The notes under the pieces were generated by a model that had not been told where the DNA came from, ran no database searches, and worked only from the letters and a program-made list of their open reading frames with translations. A DNA stretch of 64,000 nt from Actinernus sp. WN-2022 (Eukaryota; Cnidaria; Anthozoa; Actiniaria; Actinernidae). The stretch lies in the NCBI GenBank assembly GCA_030867875.1, contig JAOWCC010000265.1, forward strand, positions 1 to 64,000. Reading direction: 5' to 3'. Below, in pieces: positions 62,901 to 64,000 of the stretch (within the stretch, counting starts at the first letter, position 1; the number at the start of each line of letters is the position of its first letter). Made by a program: the position numbers and the translations under genes.

Positions 62901-64000
62901 TCAATGTGCCGTAAAATTCTCAAACGGAGAGATTCCATCTTTCCAGCAAATAAATAGATTCCTGATCGCGTGCTAATATTAAAAACGTTCAATGGGCCGT
63001 AAAATTCCCAAACGGAGAGATTCCATCTTTCCAGCAAATTCCTAGATTCCTGACCGCGAGCTAATATTAAAAACGTTCAATGTGCCGTAAAATTCTCAAA
63101 CGGAGAGATTCCATCTTTCCAGCAAATTAATAGATTCCTGCTCGCGAGCTAATATTAAAAACGTTCAATGGGCCGTAAAATTCTCAAACGGAGAGATTCC
63201 ATCTTTCCAGTAAATTAATAGATTCCTGATCGCGAGCTAATATTAAAAACGTTCAATGTGCCGTAAAATTCTCAAACGGAGAGATTCCATCTTTCCAGCA
63301 AATTCGTAGATTCCTGATCGCGAGCTAATATTAAAAACGTTCAATGGGCCGTAAAATTCTCAAACGGAGAGATTCCATCTTTCCAGCAAATTAGTAGATT
63401 CCTGATCGCGAGCTAATATTAAAAACGTTCAATGGGCCGTAAAATTCTCAAACGGAGAGATTCCATCTTTCCAGCAAATTCCTAGATTCCTGATCCCGAG
63501 CTAATATTAAAAACGTTCAATGTGCCGTAAAATTCTCAAACGGAGAGATTCCATCTTTCCAGCAAATTAATAGATTCCTGCTCGCGAGCTAATATTAAAA
63601 ACGTTCAATGGGCCGTAAAATTCTCAAACGGAGAGATTCCATCTTTCCAGCAAATTAATAGATTCCTGATCCCGAGCTAATATTAAAAACGTTCAATGTG
63701 CCGTAAAATTCTCAAACGGAGAGATTCCATCTTTCCAGCAAATTAATAGATTCCTGATCGCGAGCTAATATTAAAAACGTTCAATGCGCCGTAAAATTCT
63801 CAAACGGAGAGATTCCATCTTTCCAGCAAATTCCTAGATTCCTGACCGCGAGCTAATATTAAAAACGTTCAATGGGCCGTAAAATTCTCAAACGGAGAGA
63901 TTCCATCTTTCCAGCAAATTAATAGATTCCTGCTCGCGAGCTAATATTAAAAACGTTCAATGGGCCGTAAAATTCTCAAACGGAGAGATTCCATCTTTCC
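59940..64000 (+). repeat. Terminal type C domain with an 11-monomer repeat; continues past the window
   Basis: About 46 units. A set with tcgtatatt, tcaatatgcc, ctaatcgcg, then ctgctcg, ccagtaaatt, tcgtag, tagtag and gatcccgag recurs: caatatgcc at 61,846 and 62,814 is 968 bp or 11 units apart, with an earlier one at 60,352. The gatcgcgtgct unit returns at 62,971, and ccagtaaatt is at 62,065 and 63,209 (13 units). The array runs off the right edge at m19 of a unit. Confidence 0.78.

Larger units (their letters stand above)
1..64000. repeat. Tandem satellite DNA array, 88-bp monomer, about 727 head-to-tail copies
   Basis: The entire window is made of one 88-bp unit repeated directly, always in the same orientation, with no unrelated DNA between copies. 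The first unit starts at base 1 and the last, incomplete one starts at 63982; this span equals 727 units with a net drift of +5 bases. Units differ mainly by substitutions at a few recurrent sites and by single-base indels in A or T runs. About 39% of bases are G or C. All stretches are covered by this feature; no separate intergenic DNA exists. Satellite arrays like this are typical of eukaryotic heterochromatin, including centromeres, but nothing here proves a centromeric role. I do not recognise the family. A bacterial or viral source is very unlikely given the length and the absence of genes. Confidence 0.98.

Noticed and set aside
1..64000. CRISPR array
   Set aside because: The 88-bp units abut directly. 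There are no unique spacers between repeats and no cas genes; the variable sites are point variants inside the repeat.
1..64000. Telomeric repeat, rDNA spacer or tRNA/5S cluster
   Set aside because: The period (88 bp) and sequence do not match telomeric hexamers or heptamers, and no 5S, tRNA or rRNA-like segment or RNA polymerase III box pair occurs within the unit.
1..64000. Embedded transposable element or LTR
   Set aside because: Each line can be placed in register with the 88-bp unit. The largest departures are the 8-bp and 12-bp internal duplications and single-base indels; no target-site duplications or foreign sequence were seen.
1..64000. Strict dimer structure based on gggcc and gtgcc alternation
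   Set aside because: Runs of two to four identical forms are frequent in all domains, so the two forms do not alternate regularly.

Overview
The whole 64 kb window is one uninterrupted tandem satellite-DNA array. The unit is 88 bp (34 of 88 bases G or C in the majority form). Every unit lies head to tail in the same orientation. The window opens on the first base of a unit and closes 19 bases into another, which corresponds to about 727 units with only small net indels. I see no gene, RNA gene, transposon, CRISPR array, promoter or non-satellite spacer anywhere. This architecture points to eukaryotic constitutive heterochromatin (centromeric, pericentromeric, subtelomeric or sex-chromosomal). 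I do not recognise the monomer, so I name neither species nor locus. The monomer carries 5 CpGs where about 3.2 are expected, so it shows no CpG depletion. That weakly favours a genome with little germline CpG methylation (many invertebrates, for example) over a heavily methylated one, or else a recent amplification.

Monomer variants are defined at a few positions. I number the unit m1-m88, with m1 as the first G of GGAGAG. The main sites are m28-32 (tcatag, taatag, tagtag, tcgtat, tcctag, tgatag), m39-47 around the TCGCGA core, m60-65 around AACGTT, m69-70 (gggcc or gtgcc), m81-84, and m1-m7. Strings of these variants recur in the same order at fixed offsets close to multiples of 88. The array is therefore built of higher-order repeats (HORs) and nested segmental duplications, with block offsets of 4 to 71 units plus a few longer-range matches.

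Layout: type A domain 1-12.0 kb (12-mer HOR, a 3.8 kb block repeated at 6.25 kb, a 10-mer pair). Type B 12.0-16.55 kb. Type A 16.55-20.8 kb. Type B 20.8-41.57 kb (two successive 15-mer pairs, a 22-mer array, a 13-mer pair, a 51-mer-offset duplication). Type A 41.57-42.4 and 45.18-48.1 kb, flanking type B at 42.4-45.18 kb. A mixed 13-mer pair 48.1-50.2 kb. Type C 50.2-64 kb (34-mer and 26-mer HORs with markers cccgag, ctaacatt and cagtaaat). The alternation of A and B with sharp joints, and the reuse of one block about 28.9 kb away, record unequal exchange or amplification within the array. The sequence shows no protein-coding system. What it offers is a detailed record of satellite evolution. 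All block edges were read by eye from shared private variants and are good to about one monomer.
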